Shown here one piece after another: positions 23,958-31,806 of a stretch of 35,383 bases of DNA (within the stretch, counting starts at the first letter, position 1; every line of letters begins with the position of its first letter). The DNA is taken from the NCBI RefSeq assembly GCF_000718635.1, contig NZ_JOBF01000040.1, positions 1 to 35,383 on the forward strand, read 5' to 3'. The notes under the pieces are model-generated. The model did no database searches. It was not told the origin of the DNA and was given only the letters and a program-made list of their open reading frames with translations. The DNA comes from Streptomyces varsoviensis. Its GTDB lineage: Bacteria; Actinomycetota; Actinomycetes; Streptomycetales; Streptomycetaceae. Position numbers and translations under genes: made by a program.

Positions 23958-24347
23958 TTACGGCATGGCCCTGCTCAGTTCGCCCAGGGCCTTCTCGGCC
24001 CCCTGCGACAGGCCGCCGACCAGCTTCCCGGCGCCCTCGGTCAGCCCGCTCTTCAGCTTTTCGCCGCCCTGATGCAGTTCCTTGGTCGCCTGTCCCGTTC
24101 CCTTCGTCAGGCCGCCGCCGACCCCGTCCTCGATCCCATCGGTGACGCCGGGGTAGAGGCTGAACTTCGGCTCCGCCCCCTCCATCGGCTTCGGCATCGG
24201 CGCCGTCGGCAGTGGCGCGTCCGGCGTGGGTACGGGCGGCATGGGCGCCGCGGGCCCCGGCACGGCCGAGGCCGCTGAGGCGGCGCCCTGGGCCAGGGAG
24301 AGAGCGGAGGCGGCGAGAACGGCGGCTGTTGCGATGCGCTTGATCAT
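23958..24347 (-). CDS. Small secreted Pro-rich protein
   Basis: This 129-residue protein has a signal peptide (MIKRIATAAVLAASALSLA, cleavage after ASA near 27), a Pro-rich spacer (PMPPVPTPDAPLPTAPMPKP) and an amphipathic C-terminal half with GG/KEL spacing (GGGLTKGTGQATKELHQG, AGKLVGGLSQGAEKALGELS), suggesting surface-exposed helices. I recognise no domain. The start is fixed by the signal peptide, although no ribosome site is visible. It diverges from the IclR regulator gene with a 112-base gap, so the regulator may control it. Confidence 0.75.
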   Translation of the reverse strand: MIKRIATAAVLAASALSLAQGAASAASAVPGPAAPMPPVPTPDAPLPTAPMPKPMEGAEPKFSLYPGVTDGIEDGVGGGLTKGTGQATKELHQGGEKLKSGLTEGAGKLVGGLSQGAEKALGELSRAMP

Positions 24348-24459
24348 GCTTGGTCAACGACGGTGGACGGGTCGGGTCACCGTGGCCTCCGGCGGGTGCC
24401 CGGGTCGTGTGCGATTCTGGGGGGTCGGTTCCTCGCCCGTCCAAGGAAAGCCTTCGCCC

Positions 24460-25245
24460 ATGCCCGCGTCCGTACCCGGCCCGCAGTCCGTCGACCGGGC
24501 GCTCGACCTGCTCGACGCCGTCGCCGAGGCTCCCGGGCCGGTGACCGCCAAGGCGTTGGCCCGGCGGCTCGGTTGCGGGCTGTCCACCGTGTACGCCCTG
24601 CTGGGCTCGCTCACGGCGCGCGGCCACCTCACGCGTTCCGCCGCCGGTTACACGCTCGGTTACCGGCTTCCGGAGCTGCACCGGGCCTTCCAGCGGCAGA
24701 TGCGGATCGATGACGGGCTGCACGAGGTGCTGCTGCGGGTGCGGCGCGCCGCGGGGGCCGACGCGTACTTCAGTACGTACCGGGATGGCGAGATCGCGGT
24801 GCTCGACGGGACGACGGCGATCCATGACACGGAGGCGGTGTTCTCAGTCGGCCAGGAGACCACGGCGCACGCGACCGCTCACGGGAAGGTGCTGCTGTCG
24901 GCGCTGCCGCGGTCTGTGCGGCGTCAGTACTTGGCCGCGCGGGGCATGCCGCGGATGACGCCGCGCACGATCACGTCGCCGGAGCGGTTCGACGTGGAGC
25001 TGCGGCGGGTGCGGCGGGAGGGTTTCGCGGTGGAGGTCGAGGAGGCGCGGGAGGGGATGGCTTGCGTCGCGGTGCCGGTGTCTGTGTCGGGGGGCGTGCC
25101 GGCGGGTGGGGTGGCGGGTGGGGTGGTCGCGGCGGTGTCGGCCGCTCTGCCGCTGGGTGAGTTCACTCGGCGTCGTGAGTCGCTGACGGAGGTTGTGCGG
25201 CGGGCCGCGGTGGAGGCTGAGGGGTTGACGATGCGGGCCGTCTGA
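24460..25245 (+). CDS. IclR family transcriptional regulator
   Basis: This 261-residue protein has an N-terminal winged helix (residues 7-65: PQSVDRALDLLDAVAEAPGP, then AKALARRLGCGLSTVYALLG) and the IclR ligand-binding domain (about 80-250), with GQETTAHATAHGKVLLSALP and EVEEAREGMACVAVPV marking it. The GGVPAGGVAGGVV loop near 210-222 is an unusual Gly/Val repeat inside the last strand region. The ATG at 24460 fits the family start; AAGGA lies upstream but at 13 bases, so translation signal is weak. Ligand and targets are unknown; the nearest candidate target is the divergent secreted-protein gene. Confidence 0.9.
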   Translation: MPASVPGPQSVDRALDLLDAVAEAPGPVTAKALARRLGCGLSTVYALLGSLTARGHLTRSAAGYTLGYRLPELHRAFQRQMRIDDGLHEVLLRVRRAAGADAYFSTYRDGEIAVLDGTTAIHDTEAVFSVGQETTAHATAHGKVLLSALPRSVRRQYLAARGMPRMTPRTITSPERFDVELRRVRREGFAVEVEEAREGMACVAVPVSVSGGVPAGGVAGGVVAAVSAALPLGEFTRRRESLTEVVRRAAVEAEGLTMRAV

Positions 25246-25285
25246 GTCTGCGGGCGTTGTGGGTGGGTGCGGGGCCGGGCTCTCC

Positions 25286-25392
25286 GGGGTGGGGGTCCGG
25301 GACCGTATATTTACGGGCCGCTCACCCGGCATCCTGAAGGAACCCAGAACTCCGGCCCACAAATACACGTCAGCGTCCCGGACCCCCACCCC
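25286..25392. repeat. Dispersed stem-loop element, copy 1
   Basis: Outer arms 25286-25303 and 25375-25392 pair perfectly over 18 bases. After a 5-base bulge on one side (TCAGC, 25370-25374), inner arms CGTATATTTACGGGCCG (25304-25320) and CGGCCCACAAATACACG (25353-25369) pair at 14 of 17 positions on the plus strand, and at all 17 (three G-U) in minus-strand RNA. The 32-base loop contains ACCCGGCATCC. The same inner arms and loop recur at 35303-35369. It lies between the convergent IclR and 4-TM protein genes, so it may serve as a terminator, but sequence conservation in the loop points to a common element. Confidence 0.85.
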
Positions 25393-25485
25393 TCCGAACC
25401 CGGCCCCTCCCGCTCGTACCCGGCCAACCGCCCGGATGGGGTGGGCGGGGGGGTGGGTGGGTGCCTACCGCCCGTCCCCGGCCAA

Positions 25486-25665
25486 CGGTCCGGGTGGGGT
25501 GGGTGGGCTGAAGCCTCGCTCCTGCTGGTCCCGTCGGCCCGTTACGCCCGCCCGTACCCGGCCGGCGGTCAGGGGGTGGGTGGGCTGAAGCCTCGCTCCT
25601 GCTGGTCCGTCGGCCCGTTACGCCCGCCCGCACCCGGCCGGCGGTCGGGGGTGGGGGTGGGTGGG
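25486..25665 (+). repeat. 77-bp tandem duplication
   Basis: GGGTGGGCTGAAGCCTCGCT and the following CCTGCTGGTC...CGTCGGCCCGTTACGCCC occur twice with a 77-base period (GCTGAAG at 25507 and 25584); a degenerate third unit precedes them. Nothing codes here. With the stem-loop this accounts for the 468-base gap 25246-25713. Confidence 0.88.
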
Positions 25666-25713
25666 TGTGGGCTGCTCCCCGCTCGTACCCGGCTTACGGG
25701 CGCGCTTCGCCAT

Positions 25714-26160
25714 TCATGCTGTACGTGGGTCCCCCGCCGGTTTCTGTTTGGGGTCGGGGGCGGGGTCGTAGAGGACCAGGCTCAGGACTATCAGAGCCAG
25801 TACGGCCATCATGAGGGCGAAGGCGGGCCAGCCGACGAGGCTGATGGCGAAGGCGCCCAGGAGGCCGTGGACGACCGCGCAGGTGATGAGGATGATGCGC
25901 GGGAGGGTGCGGGGCGGGCGGTCGCGCCAGGCGGTTCGGGCGCAGAGGAAGGCGCAGAGGAGCAGGTAGAGGGCGAAGACGGCGCCGGCGGCCCAAGCGG
26001 CGAGCGTCATGGCGTGGGGGTCGAGGCCCGCCAGGGACATGTCCTGTTTGTCGACGACCTCGCCCAGGAACCAGTTCAGGAAGGCTATGCCGATGGCCTC
26101 CAGGACCAGTGCCACGGCTGTTGTCGCGGCGGTCGCTCTGCTCAGCGTTCGGTTCCGCAC
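25714..26160 (-). CDS. Four-helix integral membrane protein
   Basis: This 148-residue protein has four predicted transmembrane helices: TTAVALVLEAIGIAFLNWFL (about 10-32), LAAWAAGAVFALYLLLCAFL (about 55-75), IILITCAVVHGLLGAFAISL (about 90-110) and FALMMAVLALIVLSLVLY (about 116-134), then a short charged cytosolic tail (DPAPDPKQKPAGD). I recognise it only as a conserved Streptomyces membrane protein next to accA2. The GTG at 26160 is chosen because GAAAGGGG lies 7 bases upstream; an ATG at 26241 would add 27 residues without hydrophobic character and no ribosome site. It diverges from accA2. Confidence 0.85.
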   Translation of the reverse strand: MRNRTLSRATAATTAVALVLEAIGIAFLNWFLGEVVDKQDMSLAGLDPHAMTLAAWAAGAVFALYLLLCAFLCARTAWRDRPPRTLPRIILITCAVVHGLLGAFAISLVGWPAFALMMAVLALIVLSLVLYDPAPDPKQKPAGDPRTA

Positions 26161-26573
26161 CCCCGCCGCCCCTTTCGGTGTTGCGCGCGGGTAGCGCCTG
26201 GGGTTACCCGCGGTACGTTCGACATTGGGCACGCTACTCATGGGTAAGCGAGGGGACAAGGGTCCCGGCACAAGCGGTGGCGACCGGTGGACAGGCCGGA
26301 GGTACGGGCAAAGTTTCCCTCGCCCGTTCGTAGGGTCTCCACAAAGAAACCGCGTCGCTCGGCGCGCACGCGACTGGAGACCTTGACCACATCGCGGCAC
26401 GACCGGCGCTCCATCGATCCGGGCGTACCGTGGGACACCAGGGGAGTTGGGCTCGTACGGCCCACGTTCGGCCGCCGCCTCACGCTCCGTGTGGGCAAGC
26501 TCACCCCCGGAGTCGGGTCGGCACAGAGTGTTGCCAGTACCTAAACTCACCTTGTTTCAAGGAGGGAGCCATC
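26161..26573. promoter_or_regulatory. Divergent control region of membrane protein and accA2
   Basis: This 413-base region has no gene. A perfect 8-11-8 dyad, CGCGGGTA (26186-26193) with complement at 26205-26212, lies in the leader of the membrane-protein gene. For accA2, TAAACT at 26542-26547 is a good -10 in an A+T-rich patch, and AAGGAGGG is its ribosome site. Confidence 0.55.
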
Positions 26574-28343
26574 GTGCGCAAGGTGCTCATCGCCAACCGA
26601 GGCGAAATCGCTGTCCGCGTCGCCCGTGCCTGCCGGGATGCCGGAATCGCGAGCGTAGCCGTCTACGCCGATCCGGACCGGGACGCCCTGCACGTCCGCG
26701 CGGCCGACGAGGCCTACGCGCTGGGCGGTGACACTCCGGCGGCCAGCTACCTGGACATGGCCAAGGTGCTCGCCGCCGCCGCCGAGTCGGGGGCGGACGC
26801 CGTCCACCCGGGCTACGGCTTCCTGTCCGAGAACGCGGAGTTCGCCCAGGCCGTCATGGACGCCGGGCTGACCTGGATCGGCCCCCCGCCGCAGGCCATT
26901 CGCGACCTCGGCGACAAGGTGGCGGCCCGTCACATCGCGCAGCGCGCCGGCGCCCCGCTGGTCGCCGGCACCCCCGACCCGGTCTCCGGATCGGACGAGG
27001 TCGTCGCCTTCGCCGAGGAGCACGGGCTGCCGATCGCCATCAAGGCGGCGTTCGGCGGCGGCGGGCGCGGCCTGAAGGTCGCCCGCACGCTGGAGGAAGT
27101 ACCGGAGCTGTACGACTCGGCGGTGCGCGAGGCGGTGGCCGCCTTCGGCCGCGGCGAGTGCTTCGTCGAGCGCTACCTCGACCGGCCGCGGCACGTGGAG
27201 ACCCAGTGCCTGGCCGACACGCACGGCAACGTCGTGGTCGTCTCGACCCGCGACTGCTCGCTCCAGCGCCGCCACCAGAAGCTGGTGGAGGAGGCCCCCG
27301 CGCCGTACCTGAGCGACGAGCAGAACGCCGAGCTGTACCGGGCGTCCAAGGCCATCCTCAAGGAGGCCGGCTACGTCGGCGCCGGCACCGTCGAGTTCCT
27401 CGTCGGGCAGGACGGCACGATCTCCTTCCTGGAGGTCAACACGCGCCTCCAGGTCGAGCACCCGGTCACCGAGGAGGTCTCCGGCATCGACCTGGTGCGC
27501 GAGATGTTCCGCGTCGCCGACGGCGAGGAGCTGGGCTACGACGACCCGGTCCTGCGCGGTCACGCCTTCGAGTTCCGCATCAACGGCGAGGACCCCGGCC
27601 GCGGCTTCCTACCGGCGCCCGGCACGGTGACCAAGTTCGAGGGCCCGGCCGGTCCGGGCGTGCGGCTGGACGCGGGCGTCGAGTCCGGTTCGGTCATCGG
27701 CCCCGCCTGGGACTCGCTGCTCGCCAAGCTCATCGTCACCGGCGCCACCCGCGGCCAGGCGCTCCAGCGCGCCCGGCGGGCGCTCGCCGAGTTCACCGTC
27801 GAGGGCATGGCCACCGCCATCCCCTTCCACCGCGCGGTCGTCGAGGACCCGGCCTTCGCACCCGAACTGGACGGCTCCAGCGGCCCGTTCGAGGTCCACA
27901 CCCGGTGGATCGAGACCGAGTTCACCAACACCATCGAGCCCTTCGCAGGCGCGGCCGCCGACGAGGACGAGGCCCTGGGCCGGGAGACCGTCGTCGTCGA
28001 GGTCGGCGGCAAGCGGCTGGAGGTCTCCCTCCCCTCGTCGCTCGGCATGTCCCTGGCCCGCACCGCCGCGGCCGGCGGCGCGAAGCCGAAGCGGCGCGCG
28101 GCGAAGAAGGCGGGCGCCACCGCCTCCGGTGACGCGCTCGCGTCCCCGATGCAGGGCACGATCGTCAAGGTCGCCGTGGAGGAGGGCCAGGAGGTCGCCG
28201 CGGGCGACCTGGTCGTCGTCCTGGAGGCGATGAAGATGGAGCAGCCCCTCAACGCCCACCGCGCCGGCACCATCAAGGGCCTGACCGCCGAGGTCGGCGG
28301 CTCCGTCACCTCCGGCGCCGTCATCTGCGAGATCAAGGAATGA
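26574..28343 (+). CDS. accA2: Acyl-CoA carboxylase alpha subunit (biotin carboxylase + BCCP)
   Basis: The 589-residue protein carries biotin carboxylase and biotin carrier on one chain. It carboxylates its own biotin using ATP and bicarbonate, and passes the group to PccB or AccB. Biotin carboxylase N-domain begins [30 protein letters not shown], the ATP-grasp loop [13 protein letters not shown] and [14 protein letters not shown] follow; a linker of [11 protein letters not shown] type (about 505-520) leads to the carrier domain, with biotinyl-Lys554 in EAMKMEQ. The GTG at 26574 has AAGGAGGG 7 bases upstream. BirA (15924-16850) is the enzyme that would biotinylate it. A strong terminator follows. 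Confidence 0.96.
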   Translation: MRKVLIANRGEIAVRVARACRDAGIASVAVYADPDRDALHVRAADEAYALGGDTPAASYLDMAKVLAAAAESGADAVHPGYGFLSENAEFAQAVMDAGLTWIGPPPQAIRDLGDKVAARHIAQRAGAPLVAGTPDPVSGSDEVVAFAEEHGLPIAIKAAFGGGGRGLKVARTLEEVPELYDSAVREAVAAFGRGECFVERYLDRPRHVETQCLADTHGNVVVVSTRDCSLQRRHQKLVEEAPAPYLSDEQNAELYRASKAILKEAGYVGAGTVEFLVGQDGTISFLEVNTRLQVEHPVTEEVSGIDLVREMFRVADGEELGYDDPVLRGHAFEFRINGEDPGRGFLPAPGTVTKFEGPAGPGVRLDAGVESGSVIGPAWDSLLAKLIVTGATRGQALQRARRALAEFTVEGMATAIPFHRAVVEDPAFAPELDGSSGPFEVHTRWIETEFTNTIEPFAGAAADEDEALGRETVVVEVGGKRLEVSLPSSLGMSLARTAAAGGAKPKRRAAKKAGATASGDALASPMQGTIVKVAVEEGQEVAAGDLVVVLEAMKMEQPLNAHRAGTIKGLTAEVGGSVTSGAVICEIKE

Positions 28344-28356
28344 CCCCGCGACGCCT

Positions 28357-28392
28357 CTCGGGCCCCCGTCGGTGAACCGGCGGGGGCCCGAG
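28357..28392 (+). terminator. accA2 terminator
   Basis: A 16-bp stem with one U-G pair (CTCGGGCCCCCGTCGG at 28357-28372, partner 28377-28392) closes on a TGAA tetraloop, 13 bases after the accA2 stop. Confidence 0.92.
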
Positions 28393-28429
28393 GTGTTCCG
28401 GAGCGGTCACGTGCCGCCCCGGCCAGTGG

Positions 28430-28435
28430 CATCCT
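28430..28435 (+). promoter_or_regulatory. -10 element ahead of TetR gene
   Basis: CATCCT ends 7 bases before an ATG at 28443, the same geometry as other leaderless starts here. A second in-frame ATG at 28488 has its own ribosome site. Confidence 0.45.
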
Positions 28436-28487
28436 TGCTGTCATGAGCTCACCGGCGGTGGGCCGCGGTGAGCGGGAGGACGACGCA

Positions 28488-29120
28488 ATGGCGACGGACA
28501 TGGCGCAGACGTCACAGCGACCCATGCGCGCGGACGCGCGGCGCAACTACGAGCGCCTGCTGGCCGAGGCCCGTACGGCCTTCACACAGCACGGCACCGA
28601 CGCCTCGCTCGAAGACGTCGCCCGCCGCGCGGGCGTGGGCATCGGCACCCTCTACCGGCACTTCCCCAACCGCATCGCCCTGATGAGCGCCGTCTTCCAG
28701 GGCGAGGTCGACGCGCTCCTCGCCCGCTCCCGCGAACTCCTCGCCGCCCCCGAGCCGTGCCGCGCCCTGGTGGAGTGGCTGCGCGCGATCATCGCCCACT
28801 CCAGCACGTACCGCGGGTTGTCCCGCGAGCTGATCGCCGCGCAGAGCGACGAGGGGTCCGCGCTGTCGCGGTGCAGCACGCCGATGCGCGAGGCGGGCCG
28901 TACGCTGCTGGCCCGCGCGCAGCGTGCCGGGTCCGTACGCACCGATGTCGGCATCGCCGACCTCATGCAGCTCACCAGCGCCATCGCGCTCGCCACGGAA
29001 CAGTCGCCGGACGACCCCGAGTTGGCCGACCGGCTGCTGATGCTCACCCTGACCGGCCTCCGCGCCCCGGACGCGGGCGGGCCGGGCGAAGGCGGCACGT
29101 GCGGACCCGAGCGGGGGTAG
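28488..29120 (+). CDS. TetR family transcriptional regulator
   Basis: The 210-residue protein has an N-terminal TetR helix-turn-helix (residues 20-66: LLAEARTAFTQHGTDASLED, then VARRAGVGIGTLYRHFPNRI) and an all-helical ligand domain (about 70-195). The ATG at 28488 is chosen for GGAGG 8 bases upstream. An in-frame ATG at 28443 lies 7 bases after a -10 box and would give a 225-residue form (extra MSSPAVGRGEREDDA); both could be used. Its C-terminal tail is Gly-rich. It precedes the PrmC-like gene on the same strand with 166 bases between, and may regulate it or accA2. Ligand unknown. Confidence 0.92.
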   Translation: MATDMAQTSQRPMRADARRNYERLLAEARTAFTQHGTDASLEDVARRAGVGIGTLYRHFPNRIALMSAVFQGEVDALLARSRELLAAPEPCRALVEWLRAIIAHSSTYRGLSRELIAAQSDEGSALSRCSTPMREAGRTLLARAQRAGSVRTDVGIADLMQLTSAIALATEQSPDDPELADRLLMLTLTGLRAPDAGGPGEGGTCGPERG

Positions 29121-29183
29121 CCGTGGGATCTGTCGGGTAATGTGGGTGATTCAGGCAGTGAACACGTCAAGGAGGTGAGACCC

Positions 29184-29243
29184 ATTACCGCTGCGTCAGG
29201 CTGGGTGCTCCCTCCGCACGGCCGTACGGTCCACCGGACATAG
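29184..29243 (+). CDS. Possible leader peptide with ATT start, 19 codons
   Basis: AAGGAGGTGA, a full match to the 16S rRNA end, ends 8 bases (after AGGAGG) before an ATT codon that opens a 19-codon frame ending TAG at 29241: MTAASGWVLPPHGRTVHRT if ATT is read as Met. No ATG, GTG, CTG or TTG is at the right distance; a GTG three codons upstream overlaps the ribosome site. ATT initiation is known for infC. The stop codon lies in the loop of a perfect 6-bp hairpin. The strength of the ribosome site is the main support; the peptide itself is unproven. It would regulate the PrmC-like gene 43 bases downstream. Confidence 0.4.
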   Translation: MTAASGWVLPPHGRTVHRT

Positions 29244-29286
29244 GTGTCCGCGGGAGCCCCAAAGGCATCCCGAGAGGTCCCTTTCC
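29226..29286 (+). promoter_or_regulatory. Candidate attenuator ahead of PrmC-like gene
   Basis: Three small stems can be drawn. GGTCC (29228-29232) can pair with GGAC (29236-29239); the overlapping CGGACA (29235-29240) can instead pair with TGTCCG (29245-29250), holding TAG in a 4-base loop; and CGGGAGCC (29251-29258) pairs with GGC-A-TCCCG (29264-29272) right against the ribosome site GAGAGG of the next gene. The first two exclude each other, so leader translation could switch them. Confidence 0.45.
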
Positions 29287-30138
29287 ATGTCGGTTTCCGC
29301 GTCCCCTTTTCTGCACACTGTCCCCGCCGCCATCGTCTCCACGCTCCGCGCCGCCGGGTGCGTCTTCGCCGAGGACGAGGCGGAACTGCTGATAGCCACC
29401 GCCCGTACGCCCGCCGAACTCGACGACATGGTGCGTCGGCGCGCCGACGGGCTGCCGCTCGAACACGTCCTGGGCTGGGCCGAGTTCCGCGGTCTGCGCG
29501 TCGCCGTCGAACCCGGCGTCTTCGTGCCGCGCCGCCGCACCGAATTCCTCGTCGAACGGGCCGTGGCCGCGGTCGCCGGGCATGTGGCCAGTCCGGTCGT
29601 CGTCGACCTGTGCTGCGGCTCGGGCGCCGTGGGCCTGGCCCTCGCCGCGGCCCTCGACCGCGCCGGACTCCACCCCGAACTCCACGCCGCCGACATCGAC
29701 CCCGCCGCGGTGCGCTGCGCCCGCCGCAACGCCGCCGCCCAGGGCGGACGCGGCCGGATATACGAGGGCGATCTGTACGATCCGCTCCCCGCCGGCCTGC
29801 TCGGCCGCGTGGACGTGCTGGTCGCCAACGTGCCGTACGTGCCCACCGAGGCCATCGGCACGCTGCCGCCCGAGGCCCGCGACCACGAGCCACTGGTCGC
29901 CCTCGACGGCGGCGTCGACGGGCTCGACGTACTGCGCCGCGTCACCGCCGCGGCCCCCCGCTGGCTGGCGCCGGGCGGCTCCCTGCTGATCGAGACCAGC
30001 GAGGTCCAGGCGGCGGCCGCCGCCGCGGCGTTCACCGCGAGCGGCCTGACCACCCGGGTGACCACCTGCGACGAACTCAACGCCACGGTCATCACCGGCA
30101 CCAGACCGCCGAGCGAACGCGCCCAGCAGGGCGCTTGA
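29287..30138 (+). CDS. PrmC-related N5-glutamine methyltransferase (TIGR03704 type)
   Basis: This 283-residue protein has the HemK/PrmC layout: an N-terminal helical bundle (about 1-75), then a Rossmann methyltransferase with motif I VVDLCCGSGAVGLALA (about 100-115), HAADIDPAAVRCARRN and the catalytic-loop equivalent NVPYVPTEA (about 180). True PrmC enzymes have NPPY; the NVPY form marks the PrmC-related family whose substrate is not known to me, although release-factor glutamine or another ribosomal target is likely. The ATG at 29287 has GAGAGG 9 bases upstream. The leader with a possible ATT-started ORF suggests control by translation. It follows the TetR gene. Confidence 0.88.
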   Translation: MSVSASPFLHTVPAAIVSTLRAAGCVFAEDEAELLIATARTPAELDDMVRRRADGLPLEHVLGWAEFRGLRVAVEPGVFVPRRRTEFLVERAVAAVAGHVASPVVVDLCCGSGAVGLALAAALDRAGLHPELHAADIDPAAVRCARRNAAAQGGRGRIYEGDLYDPLPAGLLGRVDVLVANVPYVPTEAIGTLPPEARDHEPLVALDGGVDGLDVLRRVTAAAPRWLAPGGSLLIETSEVQAAAAAAAFTASGLTTRVTTCDELNATVITGTRPPSERAQQGA

Positions 30139-30622
30139 CAGGACGCTTGAGCCGGACCCCTCCGGGGAGGCCGATCCCTTGCGTGGAGGCAGCCGGTCCG
30201 GCTCCGCGCCGCCTACTGCCGACCACGGCCGTCCGGCGTCGGGATTCCACGAGCGTTGGGATTCCACGCGCCGCGCGCTGGCGCCGAGGGCGCCTCGGCG
30301 GGGCGTGTCGCGCCCCTGCCGCCGACGCGAGATTCCGGCGATCGGCCGGTACTGCTCGGCTGCTGCTGACGACACTCCGGCGATCGGCCGGTACGTGTCG
30401 GCAGTCAGCCGGTGGTTTCCGCTGCCGGCGGCCCACCGACGATCAGCCGGTGCCGCTCGGCACTGTCAGCGGCGGTACGTCCGGGGCCCGGCCCCGAGAC
30501 TCGGCCCCGCGGGCGCCGGAGCCCGCCGTACGCCCGTACAGCCCGTACGCCCGTACAGAGCCCGTACGCGCCCACACGCCCGTACGCGCCCGTAGCAGGC
30601 CGACATCCGGGCCGGAGGCCGG
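30139..30622. repeat. Gene-free region with direct repeats
   Basis: No gene is supported in these 484 bases. GGGATTCCACG occurs at 30241 and 30258. TCCGGCGATCGGCCGGTAC occurs near 30334 and 30376 (period about 42), with a degenerate third copy near 30437, each followed by a CTCGGC or GTCGGC block. From 30527 to 30600 there are seven GCCCGTAC(G/A) motifs in a row, like those near 9700. Confidence 0.7.
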
Positions 30623-31606
30623 CTAGCGGCGGCGGAGGTCGGCGACTCTGCCGGGGGCCGGGTCGCCGACCGCGGCGGCGGCGCGCAGTTGGGGGCCGCC
30701 CGGGGCCGGCGGGTGGTTGCGGCGCTGGCCCGGCAGGGGGGCCACGTCCCGCCGGGGCCGGTGCCCCGGCGGAACGGAGTCGCCGCCGCCCGGACCGGCC
30801 GTGCCTCCCGAGCCCGATCCCGCGCCGGGCCCGGCGACCGCGATCTGCACGCCCTGGTCGGCGAGCGCCTGGAGCTCCGTCGCGGCACGCTCGTGGTGCG
30901 CGGGGGGCTCGTCGGTCACCAGGCGGGTGATCACATCCGTGGGCACGGTCTGGAACATGGTGTCGGTGCCCAGCTTCGAATGGTCCGCGAGCACCACCAC
31001 CTCGGCCGCCGCCTGCACCAGCGCGCGGTCGACGCTCGCGGAGAGCATGTTGGACGTGGACAGGCCGCGCTCGGCGGTCAGCCCGCTGCCGGACAGGAAG
31101 GCGCGGGTGACGCGCAGCCCCTGGAGGGACTGTTCGGCGCCGCTGCCCACGAGGGCGTAGTTGGAGCCTCTGAGGGTCCCGCCGGTCATGACGACCTCGA
31201 CCCGGTTGGCATGGGCCAGCGCCTGGGCGACGAGGAGGGAGTTGGTGACCACGGTCAGGCCGGGTACGCGCGCGAGCCGGCGGGCCAGCTCCTGCGTGGT
31301 CGTACCGGCGCCGACGACGACGGCCTCGCCCTCTTCGACGAAGCTCGCCGCGAGATCGGCGATGGCCGTCTTCTCCGCGGTCGCTAGATGGGATTTCTGC
31401 GGGAAGCCGGACTCCCTGGTGAAACCACCCGGCAGCACCGCACCGCCGTGCCGGCGGTCGAGCAGTCCTTCTGCCTCCAATGCCCGTACGTCCCGCCGTA
31501 CGGTCACTTCGGAGGTCTGGACGACGCGGGCGAGCTCCCGGAGCGAAACCGCCCCGTTGGCCCGCACCATTTCGAGGATCAATTGACGACGTTCTGCTGC
31601 GAACAC
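30623..31606 (-). CDS. DeoR/GlpR family transcriptional regulator
   Basis: This 327-residue protein starts with a DeoR winged helix (residues 1-55: ERRQLILEMV, ANGAVSLRELARVVQTSEVT, VRRDVRALEAEGLLDRRHGG) and continues with the sugar-phosphate-binding DeoR C-terminal domain (about 75-235) including VGAGTTTQELARRL, VTNSLLVAQAL and VVLADHSKLGTDTMF. The last 70 residues are a Gly/Pro/Arg-rich disordered tail (GPGAGSGSGGTAGPGGG ... VADLRRR) longer than the family needs. The GTG at 31606 is set by TACTGT ending 7 bases before it and by the family start FAAERRQ. The effector is unknown. Confidence 0.93.
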   Translation of the reverse strand: MFAAERRQLILEMVRANGAVSLRELARVVQTSEVTVRRDVRALEAEGLLDRRHGGAVLPGGFTRESGFPQKSHLATAEKTAIADLAASFVEEGEAVVVGAGTTTQELARRLARVPGLTVVTNSLLVAQALAHANRVEVVMTGGTLRGSNYALVGSGAEQSLQGLRVTRAFLSGSGLTAERGLSTSNMLSASVDRALVQAAAEVVVLADHSKLGTDTMFQTVPTDVITRLVTDEPPAHHERAATELQALADQGVQIAVAGPGAGSGSGGTAGPGGGDSVPPGHRPRRDVAPLPGQRRNHPPAPGGPQLRAAAAVGDPAPGRVADLRRR

Positions 31607-31613
31607 GAAACTG

Positions 31614-31619
31614 ACAGTA
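31614..31619 (-). promoter_or_regulatory. -10 element, leaderless deoR-type mRNA
   Basis: TACTGT on the minus strand ends 7 bases before the GTG at 31606. The preceding 60 bases are A+T-rich and hold CTG-N4-CAG and AATT-N6-AATT dyads that could be the protein's own operator. Confidence 0.6.
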
Positions 31620-31806
31620 ACGCCAACGACCAACTGTTTTCAGCAGCTTGCAGCAATTAACGGAAATTGTCCGTAGCGACTACCGAGGGGTGGTATAGGA
31701 GAGAAGCCCGATCGGCGGTTCGGCCGAGGCCGGCCGCCGGGGCCCGAGAACTCACACGGCCCGGCCCCACCCCCGACTGCCCCCGACTGCCCCGCCCGCT
31801 CCTCGC

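Noticed and set aside
30092..30436. Minus-strand frame with repeated VPADRR-like segments
   Set aside because: The repetition comes from the intergenic direct repeats, there is no ribosome site, and it overlaps the end of the PrmC-like gene.
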